A stretch of 64,000 nucleotides of DNA from Acetobacterium wieringae (GCF_001766835.1 NZ_LKEU01000033.1:186001-250000), one strand, 5' to 3'. Shown: positions 51,647-62,337, counted from the stretch's first letter. Notes: generated from the letters alone by a model not told the origin. Translations and numbers: made by a program.

Positions 51647-53221
51647 ATGAAAAGAAAACTGCTGCCCTTATTACTTATCCTGGCTCTACTGTTAAGTGGC
51701 TGTGCAACAACCAAATCCAGCAACGGTAATCCCGATACGCTTTCTGATGCAACAGCTGCACTACAGACGGAAATGGACGAGATCCAGACGATGTTGGAAG
51801 AAATCGGAACTTCCGTCGGGAAAAGCCCGGCCGGTGATGAAAAAGCCTATTCACTGATGAACAAACAACTCAACAGTAAAACCTATTTCTTTGATATCCT
51901 GGTCTGTGATGCCGATTCCAATGTGACCCAGGTCGCCACGAAAATGGACAGCCCTTTTATTGGTCTCAATTTAAAAAGCATCAACCGCCATCCCGAACTA
52001 TTTGTCGATACCCCGGCGATGGTTATCAAACCCCACACCTCCACTGATGACACCCCTTACCTCTATGCTTCAGTACCGATCAAAAACGGTGGTTGGGTAA
52101 TCGCCTACATCGATCCTTATAGCTTTGGGGCCGAACTCAGTAAACTGGCCATTGGACAGAATCTCGACCTCGGCCTCATTGACACCAATGGAACCAATGT
52201 CTACACCAGCAACATGACCGAAATCGGCAAAAATATTCTGACTGACCCCATTTACAGCAGTTTTGTCGAACTGCAAACCCTGATTAAAAATAAAATGATC
52301 CCCAATGCCCAGGGCGAAGGAACCTATACCTATAATGCCGTCGGCACGAATGACCCCGTGCAGAAACAAGTAAAATGGGACACTGTTAGCGCCTTTGGCT
52401 CGGATTTGCGGATTTATGTCAATTCCGAACCTGGTACGGGTGAACCCACAACCAGCAAAGGTGACCTGCGCCAGTTTACTGACGAGGAATTATCCTGGTT
52501 GGATACCGCCAGCACCTTTATCTATAGTGAATTCACAACGCTCGAAAACCTCACCAAAGCAGCTGTGACTGCCTATCAACAATCCGGTGAAAATAGCGAC
52601 GCTTTCTCCAGCGCCTTAGCCGCCATTGCCAAAGAAAGCCCAATTGCCAAAAATGTCGCCTTTGTCAATAATCAAAACCTCATTACCAACGCCTATCCCA
52701 CTTATTTTAAGGGTATTTCCTTTGATCTTTATGATAAGAACATTCCAGCTATCAGCCAGCAAAAACAGCCTTTTATCACCGACCTGACCTTTGCCGATCA
52801 TCAGTCTCCCTCGATGCAGCTGCTGGCCTTTGTAACCCCCGTTGAAAAGGATGGTCAGATTGCCGGATATATTGTGACCCAGGTACGCCTCTATGATTTT
52901 GCGGCCTATCTGACCAATCTGGAAAGTATCGGCAAAGATGTCAACTTCATGCTCACCAATAACGACGGAACGATTCTATACGATGGTGATCTCACTGAAA
53001 TTGGCATGAACACGTTTGAAGATGACCTCTACGCTGAAGGCACCTTAAGTGACTATATTCACAATGAATATAAGCCCAATCGGGAAGGCCAGTCCCAATA
53101 TGAATTCTATGGCGCCGGAATGACAGAAATCATTCCCAAGCGGGTTGTCTGGAAAACCATGACCTTTATGTGGAATGACTTTAAGCTCAGCATGAATTCG
53201 GAATGGAAACCGGTGGAATAA
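51647..53221 (+). CDS. Lipoprotein with two Cache-like sensor domains
   Basis: 524 residues. Lipobox LLSGC ends the signal peptide near residue 19. Two similar halves each carry a Cache-type segment: VPIKNGGWVIAYIDPYSFGA near 145 with LGLIDTNGTNVYTSN, and FVTPVEKDGQIAGYIVTQVR near 395 with FMLTNNDGTILYDGD. There is no membrane-crossing output domain, so it is a tethered extracellular ligand binder. ATG after AAAGGAGTCACCC. It might pass ligands to a chemoreceptor or transporter elsewhere. Confidence 0.8.
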   Translation: MKRKLLPLLLILALLLSGCATTKSSNGNPDTLSDATAALQTEMDEIQTMLEEIGTSVGKSPAGDEKAYSLMNKQLNSKTYFFDILVCDADSNVTQVATKMDSPFIGLNLKSINRHPELFVDTPAMVIKPHTSTDDTPYLYASVPIKNGGWVIAYIDPYSFGAELSKLAIGQNLDLGLIDTNGTNVYTSNMTEIGKNILTDPIYSSFVELQTLIKNKMIPNAQGEGTYTYNAVGTNDPVQKQVKWDTVSAFGSDLRIYVNSEPGTGEPTTSKGDLRQFTDEELSWLDTASTFIYSEFTTLENLTKAAVTAYQQSGENSDAFSSALAAIAKESPIAKNVAFVNNQNLITNAYPTYFKGISFDLYDKNIPAISQQKQPFITDLTFADHQSPSMQLLAFVTPVEKDGQIAGYIVTQVRLYDFAAYLTNLESIGKDVNFMLTNNDGTILYDGDLTEIGMNTFEDDLYAEGTLSDYIHNEYKPNREGQSQYEFYGAGMTEIIPKRVVWKTMTFMWNDFKLSMNSEWKPVE

Positions 53222-53261
53222 CAAACCTGGCCATTCTTTTATACTTTACCCTGACACCTGC

Positions 53262-53313
53262 GCTAAAAAGCCGGTTCAAAGCAGACAGATTTTTCTTCCG
53301 CTTTGAACCGGCT
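53262..53313 (-). terminator. Terminator of the AraC-type regulator gene
   Basis: AAGCCGGTTCAAAGC and GCTTTGAACCGGCTT form a 15-bp stem. On the minus strand the stem is followed by TTTTT, so it mainly ends the regulator transcript. Confidence 0.82.
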
Positions 53314-53338
53314 TGTCTGGCGTTGGTTGTCGATCAGA

Positions 53339-54259
53339 CTAGCTGTTGCGAATGGCTTTAACCGGATAGGCTTCAATGTACCCGCGGTAGCCCATCGGTG
53401 CCAATTGGAACCGCGGTGCTGCTTCGGGTGCCCATTGGTAGCCGTAAACGGTTGGATCAAAGCGTTTAGCATGCTCCCAGATCGCACCGATTTCGGCCAT
53501 AAAATCGATATCATCATAGGGTTCACCCTGAAATACCAGCATCGTGCAGGGCGGCAGCTCGATCAGCTCGTATCCTTCCGGAATGACATTGGCATAATCC
53601 AGCGGTACCTCCACCCCCTGTACATATTGGGATGTCCCTTCCCGGATCAGATGCCCGGGCAACCACATCCCGATGGGTTCGTACAAGGCTTCCTTGACAC
53701 TGGTCAGCACCGACCAGATCTCACAACCAACTTCTTCACAATAGCCAAAATACTCGGTTGCTTTGACACCCCGCTTTAACAAAAGCTTCCGGGCTGGCCG
53801 CTCAATTACCTGAACAAATACCGTTTTGGTTTCTTTTTTTTCGCTCATTCTATTCTCTCCTTTATGCATCGACTGGTAGGTATCGAAAACTTTCTGAGGC
53901 ATAAATAATTTGATCGGCGGCGTCTGACGACCATATTTGCCGGGGGCCATACCAAACTCCCGGGAAAATGCCCGGGTAAAGCCTTCATGGGAGTCAAAAA
54001 CAAAATCCATGGCTACATCGATGATTTTCACCTCCTCATCTCTCAAAAGAAGTGCTGCCTGCGTCAGACGCAGGGCCCTGATATAGTCAAAAGGCGGTTT
54101 TCCCGTAACCTCTTTGAACAGCCTGGCCGCATGCCAGGGCGAATATCCGGCTACATTGGCCAGTTCTTTCAAGGTGATCTTGCGGTGGAGATTCGTTTCG
54201 ATATACTCCTGCATCCGCTGCACCGCCTGAATAACCTGTGCCTCTTCCATTTTTCTCAC
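53339..54259 (-). CDS. AraC family regulator with GyrI-like domain
   Basis: 306 residues. Two helix-turn-helix motifs in 1-110 (ITLKELANVAGYSPWHAARL and FKEVTGKPPFDYIRALRLTQ; IDVAMDFVFDSHEGFTRAFS). The C-terminal half with VQVIERPARKLLLKRGVKAT and YELIELPPCTMLVFQGEPYD is a GyrI-like small-molecule sensor. It lies directly downstream of the ABC exporter genes on the same strand, so it may regulate them in response to a drug. Confidence 0.88.
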   Translation of the reverse strand: MRKMEEAQVIQAVQRMQEYIETNLHRKITLKELANVAGYSPWHAARLFKEVTGKPPFDYIRALRLTQAALLLRDEEVKIIDVAMDFVFDSHEGFTRAFSREFGMAPGKYGRQTPPIKLFMPQKVFDTYQSMHKGENRMSEKKETKTVFVQVIERPARKLLLKRGVKATEYFGYCEEVGCEIWSVLTSVKEALYEPIGMWLPGHLIREGTSQYVQGVEVPLDYANVIPEGYELIELPPCTMLVFQGEPYDDIDFMAEIGAIWEHAKRFDPTVYGYQWAPEAAPRFQLAPMGYRGYIEAYPVKAIRNS

Positions 54260-54343
54260 CTCCTGACTTGATTATAGACCAGAACTTCAAACCGTTCTTG
54301 ACATGCCTTGCGAAACGACCATTTTCTCGCACCCGGGTAGCCA

Positions 54344-56200
54344 CTACCCCACCAGATGATTAAACTGGCTGTTATACAAATCAGCATAGAATGTCTCCGC
54401 AGCCAACAACTCCTGATGGGTTCCTTTTTCAACAATGGTACCGTTATTCATTACCAGAATCAGATCGGCGGACTTAATCGTGGACAGCCGATGGGCAATC
54501 ACAAAACTGGTTTTGCCCTTCATGCTCTGAACCATCGCTTTCTGGACTTCCAGTTCGGTTTTGGTATCAACGCTGGATGTCGCTTCGTCAAGAATCATCA
54601 GGGCCGGATTGGCCAGCATCGCCCGGGCAATGGTTAATAACTGCATTTGACCCTGGGAAACCGTTCCTTCTTCATTGGAAATCACTGTATCATAGCCCTC
54701 TGACAAGGTTCGGATAAAATGGTCACAGCGGGCCGCCTTGGCGACCGCAATGATTTCTTCACGGCTAGCATCCATTTTGCCGTAAGCAAGGTTCTCTGCA
54801 ATGGTACCCTTAAAAAGCCAGGTATCCTGAAGTACCATCCCCACCATCCGCCGCAGCCCACTTTTTGACAGTTTCCTGACATCAATGCCATCCACTGAGA
54901 TGGTTCCGCCTTCCAGCTCATAAAAGCGCATCAACAGATTAACCAACGTGGTCTTACCGGCACCAGTGGGCCCGACAATGGCCACCATCTCATTGGGTCT
55001 GACGGTAAAGCTGACATCCTCCATCAACAATTGCCCGGGTTTATAACCAAAGCGGACATGTTCAAAGGCCACCGCCCCGTCTGGCGCTGTGATCGCTATG
55101 GGGTTGCTGGTTTCCGGCAGCTCTTCGGCTTCGTCCAGAAATTCAAAAACCCGCTCGGCTGAGGCCAGCGCCGCCTGCATTGAATTGATAAAATAAGATG
55201 CCTGGGTAATCGGATCGGCAATCTGGTTAACATACTGCAAAAAAGCCTGCACGGTTCCAATGGTCATACTGCCGTTAATGGCAAAGATCCCGCCAACAAT
55301 GGCCGTCACCACAAAACTGAGTTGTGTCAGAAAACGGATCGCCGGATAGATGGCATAGGTCACAAATTGTGATTTTTTGTTGGCCTGATACTGTCGTTCA
55401 CTTAACTCCCGTTCGGTTTGCGTGACCATATCCTGCTGGTTAAAGCTTTTGATAATCAGATTGCCGGTATAATATTCTTCGATTTTTCCGTTAAGTTCCC
55501 CTAACACCTTCTGGTTTTCAGCGAAAATTGCCAATGTTTTTTGGGAAATCGCTTTGGTGGCAAAAACGCTAAGCGACATCGTCGCAATGATGATCACCGC
55601 CATAATCGGGCTGAGTGCAAACATAATCACTACACTGAAAACCAGGTTGCAAAGGGCATTGGCAAACTGTAAGGCCCCTGTTTTTAAGATCTCAGCAATC
55701 TTATCGGGATCATTGGTGGTGCGGCTTAATATTTCGCCGGTTTCATTGGCATCGTAATAATGAAGCGGCAACCGGGTAATTTTTTCGCTTATTTTCTCCC
55801 GCATCGATAAGGCCAGCTTTTCTCCGACACTGGCCATGGTATACTCCTGAACAAAGGCCACCGCTGCCCCAATCAGATAGGCCAGCGCCAACAAGAGCAG
55901 CGGCAACCCGACAATTTTTGCCAGCTGTTCATAACTGCCACCCAGGCCATTTGCACGAATGGCCTGAATCAGCTGATCCAGGGCTTTGCCCATGATGATC
56001 GGGGTAACAGCAAAGAGTCCGCTGCTGACTACTGCCGCCAGCAAAATGATCAGCAAGGCCCATTTTTGTTGCAGCAACAACCCCATCAAGCGTTTTCCCG
56101 CCAGCTTGGTATTTTTCGGAATATCTTCCATTTCCGGTTTTACTTCGGGATTAAACGCCTGCTTCTTTTGCTGTTGTGGTTTTTTTCGCCGTTTCCTCAT
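54344..56200 (-). CDS. ABC exporter subunit B (TM-NBD), heterodimeric multidrug type
   Basis: 618 residues. Basic N-terminal cytoplasmic tail, six helices, then the NBD with Walker A GPTGAGKTTLVNLLMRF near 417, signature VSQGQMQLLTIARAML near 519 and Walker B LMILDEATSSVDTKTE. The signature reads VSQGQ in place of LSGGQ. ATG 56200 overlaps the stop of the first subunit (ATGA). It pairs with that subunit as in YfiBC/LmrCD-type exporters. Confidence 0.92.
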   Translation of the reverse strand: MRKRRKKPQQQKKQAFNPEVKPEMEDIPKNTKLAGKRLMGLLLQQKWALLIILLAAVVSSGLFAVTPIIMGKALDQLIQAIRANGLGGSYEQLAKIVGLPLLLLALAYLIGAAVAFVQEYTMASVGEKLALSMREKISEKITRLPLHYYDANETGEILSRTTNDPDKIAEILKTGALQFANALCNLVFSVVIMFALSPIMAVIIIATMSLSVFATKAISQKTLAIFAENQKVLGELNGKIEEYYTGNLIIKSFNQQDMVTQTERELSERQYQANKKSQFVTYAIYPAIRFLTQLSFVVTAIVGGIFAINGSMTIGTVQAFLQYVNQIADPITQASYFINSMQAALASAERVFEFLDEAEELPETSNPIAITAPDGAVAFEHVRFGYKPGQLLMEDVSFTVRPNEMVAIVGPTGAGKTTLVNLLMRFYELEGGTISVDGIDVRKLSKSGLRRMVGMVLQDTWLFKGTIAENLAYGKMDASREEIIAVAKAARCDHFIRTLSEGYDTVISNEEGTVSQGQMQLLTIARAMLANPALMILDEATSSVDTKTELEVQKAMVQSMKGKTSFVIAHRLSTIKSADLILVMNNGTIVEKGTHQELLAAETFYADLYNSQFNHLVG

Positions 56201-57936
56201 AAACTGCCGACCTCCTTTTCGCACAGCTGCGATGCCACAATTTCCTGATAGACCAGGCAAGTATTGATCAGTTCAGCATGCCGACCAATACCAGCCATCC
56301 GACCGGCCTCCAGCACGATAATCTGGTCAGCATCAATAATCGTGCTGACCCGCTGGGCGACGATCACCACCGCTGCCGAAGCCATCTCTTTTTTTAAGGC
56401 TTGTCTCAGCGCCGCATCGGTTTTAAAATCGAGTGCCGAAAAACTGTCGTCAAAAATATAAACCGGGGCTTTTTTTACCAGCGCCCGGGCAATGCATAAC
56501 CGCTGCTTCTGGCCGCCGGAAAAATTGGTGCCACCCTGGGCCACCGATCGCTGGTAGCCTTCGGCAGTCTCCATAATAAAGTCATGGGCCTGGGCGGTTT
56601 GGGCCGCCTGTTCCAGTTCCTGCTGAGTGGCCTGACTGTTTCCCATCCGCAGATTATCGGCAATGGTGCCACTAAAAAGGAGCGCTTTTTGGGGTACATA
56701 ACTGATGTTTTCCCGCAGCTCATGTTGAGAAATCTGGCGGATATCCACCCCTTCGAGTGTGATGGTGCCGCTGGCGACATCATAAAGACGCAGCATCAGA
56801 CTGGCAATGGTACTTTTGCCCGAACCGGTGCCACCGATAATGGCCGTTGTTTTTCCCTGCTCACAGGCAAAACTGATTTCCTTAAGAACCGCCTCCTCGG
56901 CACCCCGATAGGAAAAACTAACCTGATCAAAAACAATTTTGAAGGGATCAGCCGGATTTCTTCTGGATTGCGGTACGGTCACATCGTTTATTTCCGGAAT
57001 CGTATCCAATACCTCCTGGGTACGATCAAGGCAAGCCTTCATTTTAGGCAACATAACCATCACCATCGACGACATAATCAGAGCGATCAGCAAAAGAATG
57101 GTATATTCTGAGACGGCGGTAATGCCGCCAACCTGTATTTCGCCATTGAGCACCAAAAAGCTGCCAAACCATAACACCGCTACCAAACTGATTCCCACAA
57201 CTGACCAGATCAGCGGACTGAATACCGCAAAGGTCTTATTCAGTTTAATCACGTTATTGGCGTAATTTAAAAAGGCCGCATTGGTTCGATTTCTCTCAAA
57301 TTCGGAATTATCAAAGGCCCGGATGACCCGCACCCCGGTAATCGCTTCGCCCATGATCCGGTTAATGCTATCCAGTCGCATTTGGATGGTTTTGGAGATC
57401 GGACTGGCCTTGATAAAAATTACATAGATACCCAACATGAAAAAAACCATGGCCAAAATCGGAATCGCTACCAATTTGGGGCTCACGGCGATCGTCATAA
57501 TAATCGCCGTCACCGCAATAATCGGTGCCGGCAAAACCATTTGGGCCAGCATAATCACCGTCTGTTGGATCACCGTGATATCGCCAGTTGCCCGGGTAAT
57601 CATTGAAGCGGTACTGAAGTGATTAAAGTCACGGATTGATAAAATCTGGGTTTTGTCAAAAATCCGATCCCGCAGGTATTTTCCTGAAAGGGCGGCTAAA
57701 TCGGCACTCATATAGCTGGCCCATAAGGAAATCAGGGCTGATAACCCAACCGCTGCCAGCATCTGCAAGCCCAATCGCACAATTGCCATCAGATCATTTT
57801 TGAGAATCCCATCATCAATCATTTTGGCCGCAAAATAGGGCACCGCCAGCATACTAAAGGACTGGATTACCGTGGCCAGTATGATTAAAAACAACAGCGC
57901 TTTTTTTGTTTTTAAAAATTTAATCAAATATGTCAT
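56197..57936 (-). CDS. ABC exporter subunit A (TM-NBD)
   Basis: 579 residues: six membrane helices, then Walker A GGTGSGKSTIASLMLRL near 370, Q-loop YVPQKALLFSG, signature FSGGQKQRLCIARALV near 471 and Walker B VYIFDDSFSALDFKTD. In this subunit the residue after Walker B is D (FDDSFS), the usual sign of a degenerate catalytic site in heterodimeric exporters; its partner has DEAT. Upstream, a divergently placed regulator gene follows at 58048. Confidence 0.92.
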   Translation of the reverse strand: MTYLIKFLKTKKALLFLIILATVIQSFSMLAVPYFAAKMIDDGILKNDLMAIVRLGLQMLAAVGLSALISLWASYMSADLAALSGKYLRDRIFDKTQILSIRDFNHFSTASMITRATGDITVIQQTVIMLAQMVLPAPIIAVTAIIMTIAVSPKLVAIPILAMVFFMLGIYVIFIKASPISKTIQMRLDSINRIMGEAITGVRVIRAFDNSEFERNRTNAAFLNYANNVIKLNKTFAVFSPLIWSVVGISLVAVLWFGSFLVLNGEIQVGGITAVSEYTILLLIALIMSSMVMVMLPKMKACLDRTQEVLDTIPEINDVTVPQSRRNPADPFKIVFDQVSFSYRGAEEAVLKEISFACEQGKTTAIIGGTGSGKSTIASLMLRLYDVASGTITLEGVDIRQISQHELRENISYVPQKALLFSGTIADNLRMGNSQATQQELEQAAQTAQAHDFIMETAEGYQRSVAQGGTNFSGGQKQRLCIARALVKKAPVYIFDDSFSALDFKTDAALRQALKKEMASAAVVIVAQRVSTIIDADQIIVLEAGRMAGIGRHAELINTCLVYQEIVASQLCEKEVGSL

Positions 57937-58047
57937 CTTTCTGCCCTCCGAAGTTGTTGTGAATCGTTATGTCGGTGTATTCTTGCTTTTTACGAGATTC
58001 GACAATTGTTAGACCTGGTTTCTTAGGTTTTAATCACGAACAGAGAA

Positions 58048-58929
58048 TCAGCCTTGCTTTTTTTCACCTTTCGTATAGCAGGCATCACTTTTTTCCCTGG
58101 CTAGTTTCAACAGATAGGCCATTTTGTCATCGGTATCGGTGCCAGGTTCGGGAATATGCACGGCCATTTTGAGGTTGGAATGATCCGCTACATCAAAATT
58201 GCTAATTTCAAAATCCAGGCGGCCAACAATGGGATGTATCAATTGTTTATAGAGTTCGCCATTATTTTTTATCTCATGGAGTGGCCACCAGCAATTGAAA
58301 TCGGTACTTGCGGCTTTGAGGTCCTCAACAAACTGTTTAAACCAGGGATCATCAACAAATTTTCCGCAGCTTGCCCGGAAGCGTCCCACCATCCCTTTGG
58401 CATGGTGTTCCCAGTCGACAAACATGGTTTTATATTTTGCATCGGTAAACATGGCCCAGACGATGTTTCGCTCAAGCTCATTCATCTCATCGAAATCACC
58501 AAAGATTGTGCCAGCCGCATCGTTCCAACCGATGACATTCCATCGCTGGTCGGTGATCAACGACGGACAATGGCAAAGACTATCCAGAACATGTTGCAAT
58601 GCCGGACTGATCAGATGCTGACGTTTGGAACTTTCCGACGGAAGAGGCTGGTTGGATAGGCGGTAAAGATAAGTTCGCTCTTCCTCATTAAGCTGCAATA
58701 CCCGGGTCAGGCTCTCCACCACCGAAGTCGACACCTGAATGGGTCGCCCCTGCTCAAGCCAGGTATACCAGGTTAAACTGATCCCCGCCATTTGCGCCAC
58801 TTCTTCTCTTCTTAATCCCGGTGTCCGCCGCCGTGCAAGCGCTTCAAGCTCAAGTCCCACTGGTGTCATGCTTTGTCTGCGCTTTTTTAGAAAATCACCC
58901 AGTTCTCTGTTTCGCTGTTCACCATCCAT
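58048..58929 (-). CDS. XRE regulator with MmyB-like ligand domain
   Basis: 293 residues, start ATG 58929. N-terminal helix-turn-helix with TPGLRREEVAQMAGISLTWY and TWLEQGRPIQVS. The C-terminal MmyB-like domain includes NVIGWNDAAGTIFGDFDEMN and FVDWEHHAKGMVGRFRAS; this domain binds fatty-acid-like ligands in relatives. It is divergently transcribed from the flavodoxin-ferredoxin gene, which may be its target, and lies upstream of the exporter genes. Confidence 0.88.
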   Translation of the reverse strand: MDGEQRNRELGDFLKKRRQSMTPVGLELEALARRRTPGLRREEVAQMAGISLTWYTWLEQGRPIQVSTSVVESLTRVLQLNEEERTYLYRLSNQPLPSESSKRQHLISPALQHVLDSLCHCPSLITDQRWNVIGWNDAAGTIFGDFDEMNELERNIVWAMFTDAKYKTMFVDWEHHAKGMVGRFRASCGKFVDDPWFKQFVEDLKAASTDFNCWWPLHEIKNNGELYKQLIHPIVGRLDFEISNFDVADHSNLKMAVHIPEPGTDTDDKMAYLLKLAREKSDACYTKGEKKQG

Positions 58930-58947
58930 TTCTCTGCTCCTTCCCGT

Positions 58948-58965
58948 TAGTATTGATACTAGTAT
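58948..58965. promoter_or_regulatory. Overlapping palindromes in a divergent promoter region
   Basis: TAGTAT-TG-ATACTA (58948-58961) overlaps ATACT-AGTAT (58956-58965), between the XRE/MmyB gene and the flavodoxin-ferredoxin gene. Candidate operator of the regulator. Confidence 0.55.
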
Positions 58966-59034
58966 AATCACTCTTCTGGTAACATGATCGCATTTATTGT
59001 ATTCTGATTAAAAAGTTATTATTGGAGGCAAATC

Positions 59035-59835
59035 ATGAACTACCAAACCCTTAAACTGGTCAGTTTTTCACCGACCGGTACCACCGAAGCTATTCTGAAT
59101 GCCATTGCCCAAGGTTTTAATCCCGGCGATTTGATCACGATCGATATCACCCGACCGAAACAACGGAGCCAACCCCTTCTACTCGCCACTGATGACATCC
59201 TGCTCATCGGCGTCCCCGTTTACATGGGGCGTGTCCCGGAAGTGATTGGCCCCTGGTTAAAAACGCTTCATGCCACAAACACGCCGACGATTTGTGTGGT
59301 AGTCTATGGCAATCGCGTCTATGATGATGCCTTGCTGGAACTGCGGGACATCATCATCGGCAATGGTTGTCTGCCCATTGCCGCCGGAGCTTTTATTGGC
59401 GAACACTCTTTTTCAAGTTCCGAAACACCCATTGCCGCCGACCGACCCAATCCAAGTGATCTGGCGCTGGCCGAAAGCTTTGGTCGAAAAATTAAGGATA
59501 AGCTGCTTACACACCCAAACCCTGACCGCAATTGCCTGATCTCGCCCCCGGGCCAGATACCCTATCGTGGCGAAACGACCCTTTGGGATGTTGATTTTAT
59601 CGCTGTCAGCCCTGCCTGTAACAACTGTCAACGCTGCTCAAGCATCTGTCCCACCGCTGCCATTAATCCCCAGGATAGCCGTCAGATTGATCATAAAAAA
59701 TGCATCACCTGCTGCGCCTGTATTAAAAAATGTCCCACCCAAGCCCGATCAATTAAGCCGGGGCCGGTTCATGACGCTGCTAACCGGCTTCACACTAATT
59801 TCAAAGCTCCCAAGCAACCAGAACTTTTTTATTAG
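59035..59835 (+). CDS. EFR1-type flavodoxin-ferredoxin fusion
   Basis: 266 residues. A flavodoxin-like fold occupies 1-165 with SFSPTGTTEAI near 11 for the FMN phosphate. The C terminus has two [4Fe-4S] ferredoxin motifs, CNNCQRCSSICPTAAI and CITCCACIKKCPTQA. Such EFR1-family proteins shuttle electrons in anaerobes. ATG 59035 after TTGGAGGCAAATC. Divergent from the XRE/MmyB regulator gene. Confidence 0.9.
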   Translation: MNYQTLKLVSFSPTGTTEAILNAIAQGFNPGDLITIDITRPKQRSQPLLLATDDILLIGVPVYMGRVPEVIGPWLKTLHATNTPTICVVVYGNRVYDDALLELRDIIIGNGCLPIAAGAFIGEHSFSSSETPIAADRPNPSDLALAESFGRKIKDKLLTHPNPDRNCLISPPGQIPYRGETTLWDVDFIAVSPACNNCQRCSSICPTAAINPQDSRQIDHKKCITCCACIKKCPTQARSIKPGPVHDAANRLHTNFKAPKQPELFY

Positions 59836-59964
59836 CAGCAGCATCGCTTTCACCCTTGTTCGTATCGACTGGTGTCCGCTGACAACCGTTGCCCTTTCTG
59901 ACAAATGCCCAAATGACCTATTTGTCGCCTAAGCCGCTACCGTAAAACCCTGAATCACTAAAAA

Positions 59965-60789
59965 CTAGTCCAGTTCAAACAGTAATGGTGTGTGATCCTG
60001 TCGTGGCCCTGAATCAATCATTTCCGATTTGACAATGCGGTTAGCAATCCGATCACTGACCAACCAGTAATCAATCCGCCAGCCCGAATTGTTGACTTTG
60101 CTGGTCTTAACCCGTTGCGCCCACCAGGAATAAACGCCGGTCACATCGCCATGCAAAAAACGAAAGCTATCGGTAAAACCTCTGGCCAGGAGCTGGCTGA
60201 AACCCTGCCGTTCCTCATCGGTAAAGCCAGCGGAGCGGCGGTTATTTTCCGGATGGGCCAAATCGATTTCCTGATGGGCGACATTAAAATCACCGGTCGC
60301 AATGACCGGTTTTTTCTGATCCAGAGCAGCCAAATAATCGGCGTACTTCTGGTCCCAGATTTGACGATCAGCCAGACGATTCAAGCCATCTCCAGCGTTT
60401 GGGGTATAAACCTGGGTCAGATAAAAATCATCAAATTCCAGGGTGATGATCCGACCCTCTGCATCCATGGTACCTGGTGCGCCAATGACTGGCCTTGTAA
60501 CAGCTGGGGTCAGATCTTTCTGGTATAAAAACATGGTTCCGGCATAGCCCTTACGGGCTGGTTGGACGGAACTGCTCCAGACGATTTCATAATCTGAGAA
60601 CCGGTCACTCAGAATTTCAAAGTGTCTTTTCGTTGGCCCCTTATCCGACAGTTTTGTTTCCTGAATGGCAATCACCTGGGGCTGATGTGTGGCGATCCTT
60701 TCCAATACCTGCTGCGATAATTGCGCCCGGGGTGACTCTCCGGTTAATGCCGCATTTAATGAATCAATATTCCATGATATAAACTTCAC
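59965..60789 (-). CDS. Exodeoxyribonuclease III (ExoA/Xth family AP endonuclease)
   Basis: 274 residues with the family motifs ISWNIDSLNA at the start, IQETKLSD near 43, TGDFNVAHQEIDL near 166, GWRIDYWLVS near 235 and the final catalytic His in RQDHTPLLFEL. It repairs abasic sites and trims 3' ends of DNA. Single gene. Upstream is a 230-base gap without a gene. Confidence 0.93.
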   Translation of the reverse strand: MKFISWNIDSLNAALTGESPRAQLSQQVLERIATHQPQVIAIQETKLSDKGPTKRHFEILSDRFSDYEIVWSSSVQPARKGYAGTMFLYQKDLTPAVTRPVIGAPGTMDAEGRIITLEFDDFYLTQVYTPNAGDGLNRLADRQIWDQKYADYLAALDQKKPVIATGDFNVAHQEIDLAHPENNRRSAGFTDEERQGFSQLLARGFTDSFRFLHGDVTGVYSWWAQRVKTSKVNNSGWRIDYWLVSDRIANRIVKSEMIDSGPRQDHTPLLFELD

Positions 60790-61019
60790 GCTTTTTCTCC
60801 TCGTATCCTAGCTTAAAAAATTCTTTCATTGCCGAAATTGCTTGTTTTTTCTTTATAATTTATGTCTCATCATCTCATAATATCGCTGTCGAAACAATAA
60901 TTTTTCTTAATCGCTACGCCAATTTCTTTTCTCAGGGCGTCTCTTTTCTCAAAAAAAGATTGCTTAATAAATATCGTTATGATATTATTTTGATATCATA
61001 TTGAAAGAAGGTATTTATT

Positions 61020-62000
61020 ATGGACGAGAAAATTCTCCATGGCAAAAAGCATGGTATGCTGGTATTCCTGATCTCGCTGCTCATTTATGCCGCAGCCCTT
61101 GTCGGTCTTATCGCCACAATTGCCACTGACGGTAGTGGCATTGTGATTGTTATTTGTCTTATTTTGCTTTGCACCACCTGGCTGCTCTGGCCGGGGCTGA
61201 AAGTACTTAAACCTCAGGAAGCTCTGGTGCTGACCCTTTTTGGTCATTATGTCGGTACCATCCGAGAACCGGGATTTTATTTTGTCAATCCATTCTGTAG
61301 CGCCGTTAATCCGGCAGCCAAAACCCGTTTAATCCAAAGCGGTGATGTGAAGGGGGATAAAGATGCGGCAACGGCCGAACCCGCCTCACGTAAAATTTCC
61401 TTAAAAATTATGACCCTTAATAATAGTCGCCAGAAAATCAATGATTGTCTTGGTAACCCCATCGATATCGGCATTGCCGTTACCTGGCGCATTACCGACA
61501 CCGCCAAGGCTGTCTTTAATGTTGACAATTACAAAGAATACTTATCCCTGCAGTGCGACTCTGCCCTGCGAAACATTGTGCGACTTTATCCCTACGATGT
61601 GACCACCAATGTCGATACCACCGGCGACGGGATTGCCGACGAGGGCAGCCTGCGCGGTTCCAGTGAAACCGTGGCTAAACGAATCAAAGAAGAAATTCAG
61701 AGTCGGGTCGATGAAGCCGGGATTGAAGTGGTGGATGCCCGCATCACCTTCCTAGCCTATGCCCCCGAAATTGCCGCCGTCATGCTGCAAAGACAACAGG
61801 CCTCAGCCATTATTGATGCCCGTAAAATGATTGTTGATGGTGCTGTCGGAATGGTGGAAATGGCTTTGGCCCGTCTGAATGAAAATGAAGTGGTGGTGCT
61901 TGATGAAGAACGGAAAGCCGCCATGGTGTCAAACCTCTTAGTCGTTTTGTGCGGTAATCATGATGCCCAGCCGATTATAAATTCAGGCAGTCTTTATTAG
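61020..62000 (+). CDS. SPFH/band-7 membrane protein
   Basis: 326 residues. Two N-terminal helices at about 12-35 and 40-58, then a SPFH domain with [20 protein letters not shown] near 73 and [20 protein letters not shown] near 237. Such proteins form oligomeric membrane scaffolds. It is followed four bases later by an Arc-type DNA-binding gene, a pairing that recurs in many bacteria. ATG 61020 after AAGAAGGTATTTATT. Confidence 0.88.
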   Translation: MDEKILHGKKHGMLVFLISLLIYAAALVGLIATIATDGSGIVIVICLILLCTTWLLWPGLKVLKPQEALVLTLFGHYVGTIREPGFYFVNPFCSAVNPAAKTRLIQSGDVKGDKDAATAEPASRKISLKIMTLNNSRQKINDCLGNPIDIGIAVTWRITDTAKAVFNVDNYKEYLSLQCDSALRNIVRLYPYDVTTNVDTTGDGIADEGSLRGSSETVAKRIKEEIQSRVDEAGIEVVDARITFLAYAPEIAAVMLQRQQASAIIDARKMIVDGAVGMVEMALARLNENEVVVLDEERKAAMVSNLLVVLCGNHDAQPIINSGSLY

Positions 62001-62004
62001 GATC

Positions 62005-62205
62005 ATGGCCGATAACAAAAAAAAACAGATCCCCCTCCGACTTTCCCCAAAACTTTATGATGCCATCGCCGCCTGGGCCGAGGATGATTTTCGATCCGTT
62101 AATGGCCAAATCGAATACCTCTTATCCGAATGCGTACGGCAACGGAAAAAAAACGGGAAATATGTCTCGGATGAAATAGACATCCCGCCCGAATTGGATA
62201 TTTAA
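62005..62205 (+). CDS. Arc-like ribbon-helix-helix protein
   Basis: 66 residues: [20 protein letters not shown] followed by [20 protein letters not shown] is an Arc-type ribbon-helix-helix with the conserved [11 protein letters not shown]. It ends in an acidic tail. The gene overlaps the leader of the SPFH gene end by spacing of four bases, so the two are co-expressed. Possibly a regulator of that pair. Confidence 0.85.
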   Translation: MADNKKKQIPLRLSPKLYDAIAAWAEDDFRSVNGQIEYLLSECVRQRKKNGKYVSDEIDIPPELDI

Positions 62206-62337
62206 AAACAATCAATGCTGCTGTCGGGAATTGAGAAATATAGGCATCAATCGGGTTGATCTCATCAATTTTAGTCGTGGTGGTTCACTTACTCTACTAT
62301 TAATTTAAACAACCCATTTCGTTCTCCGTTTCTTTAC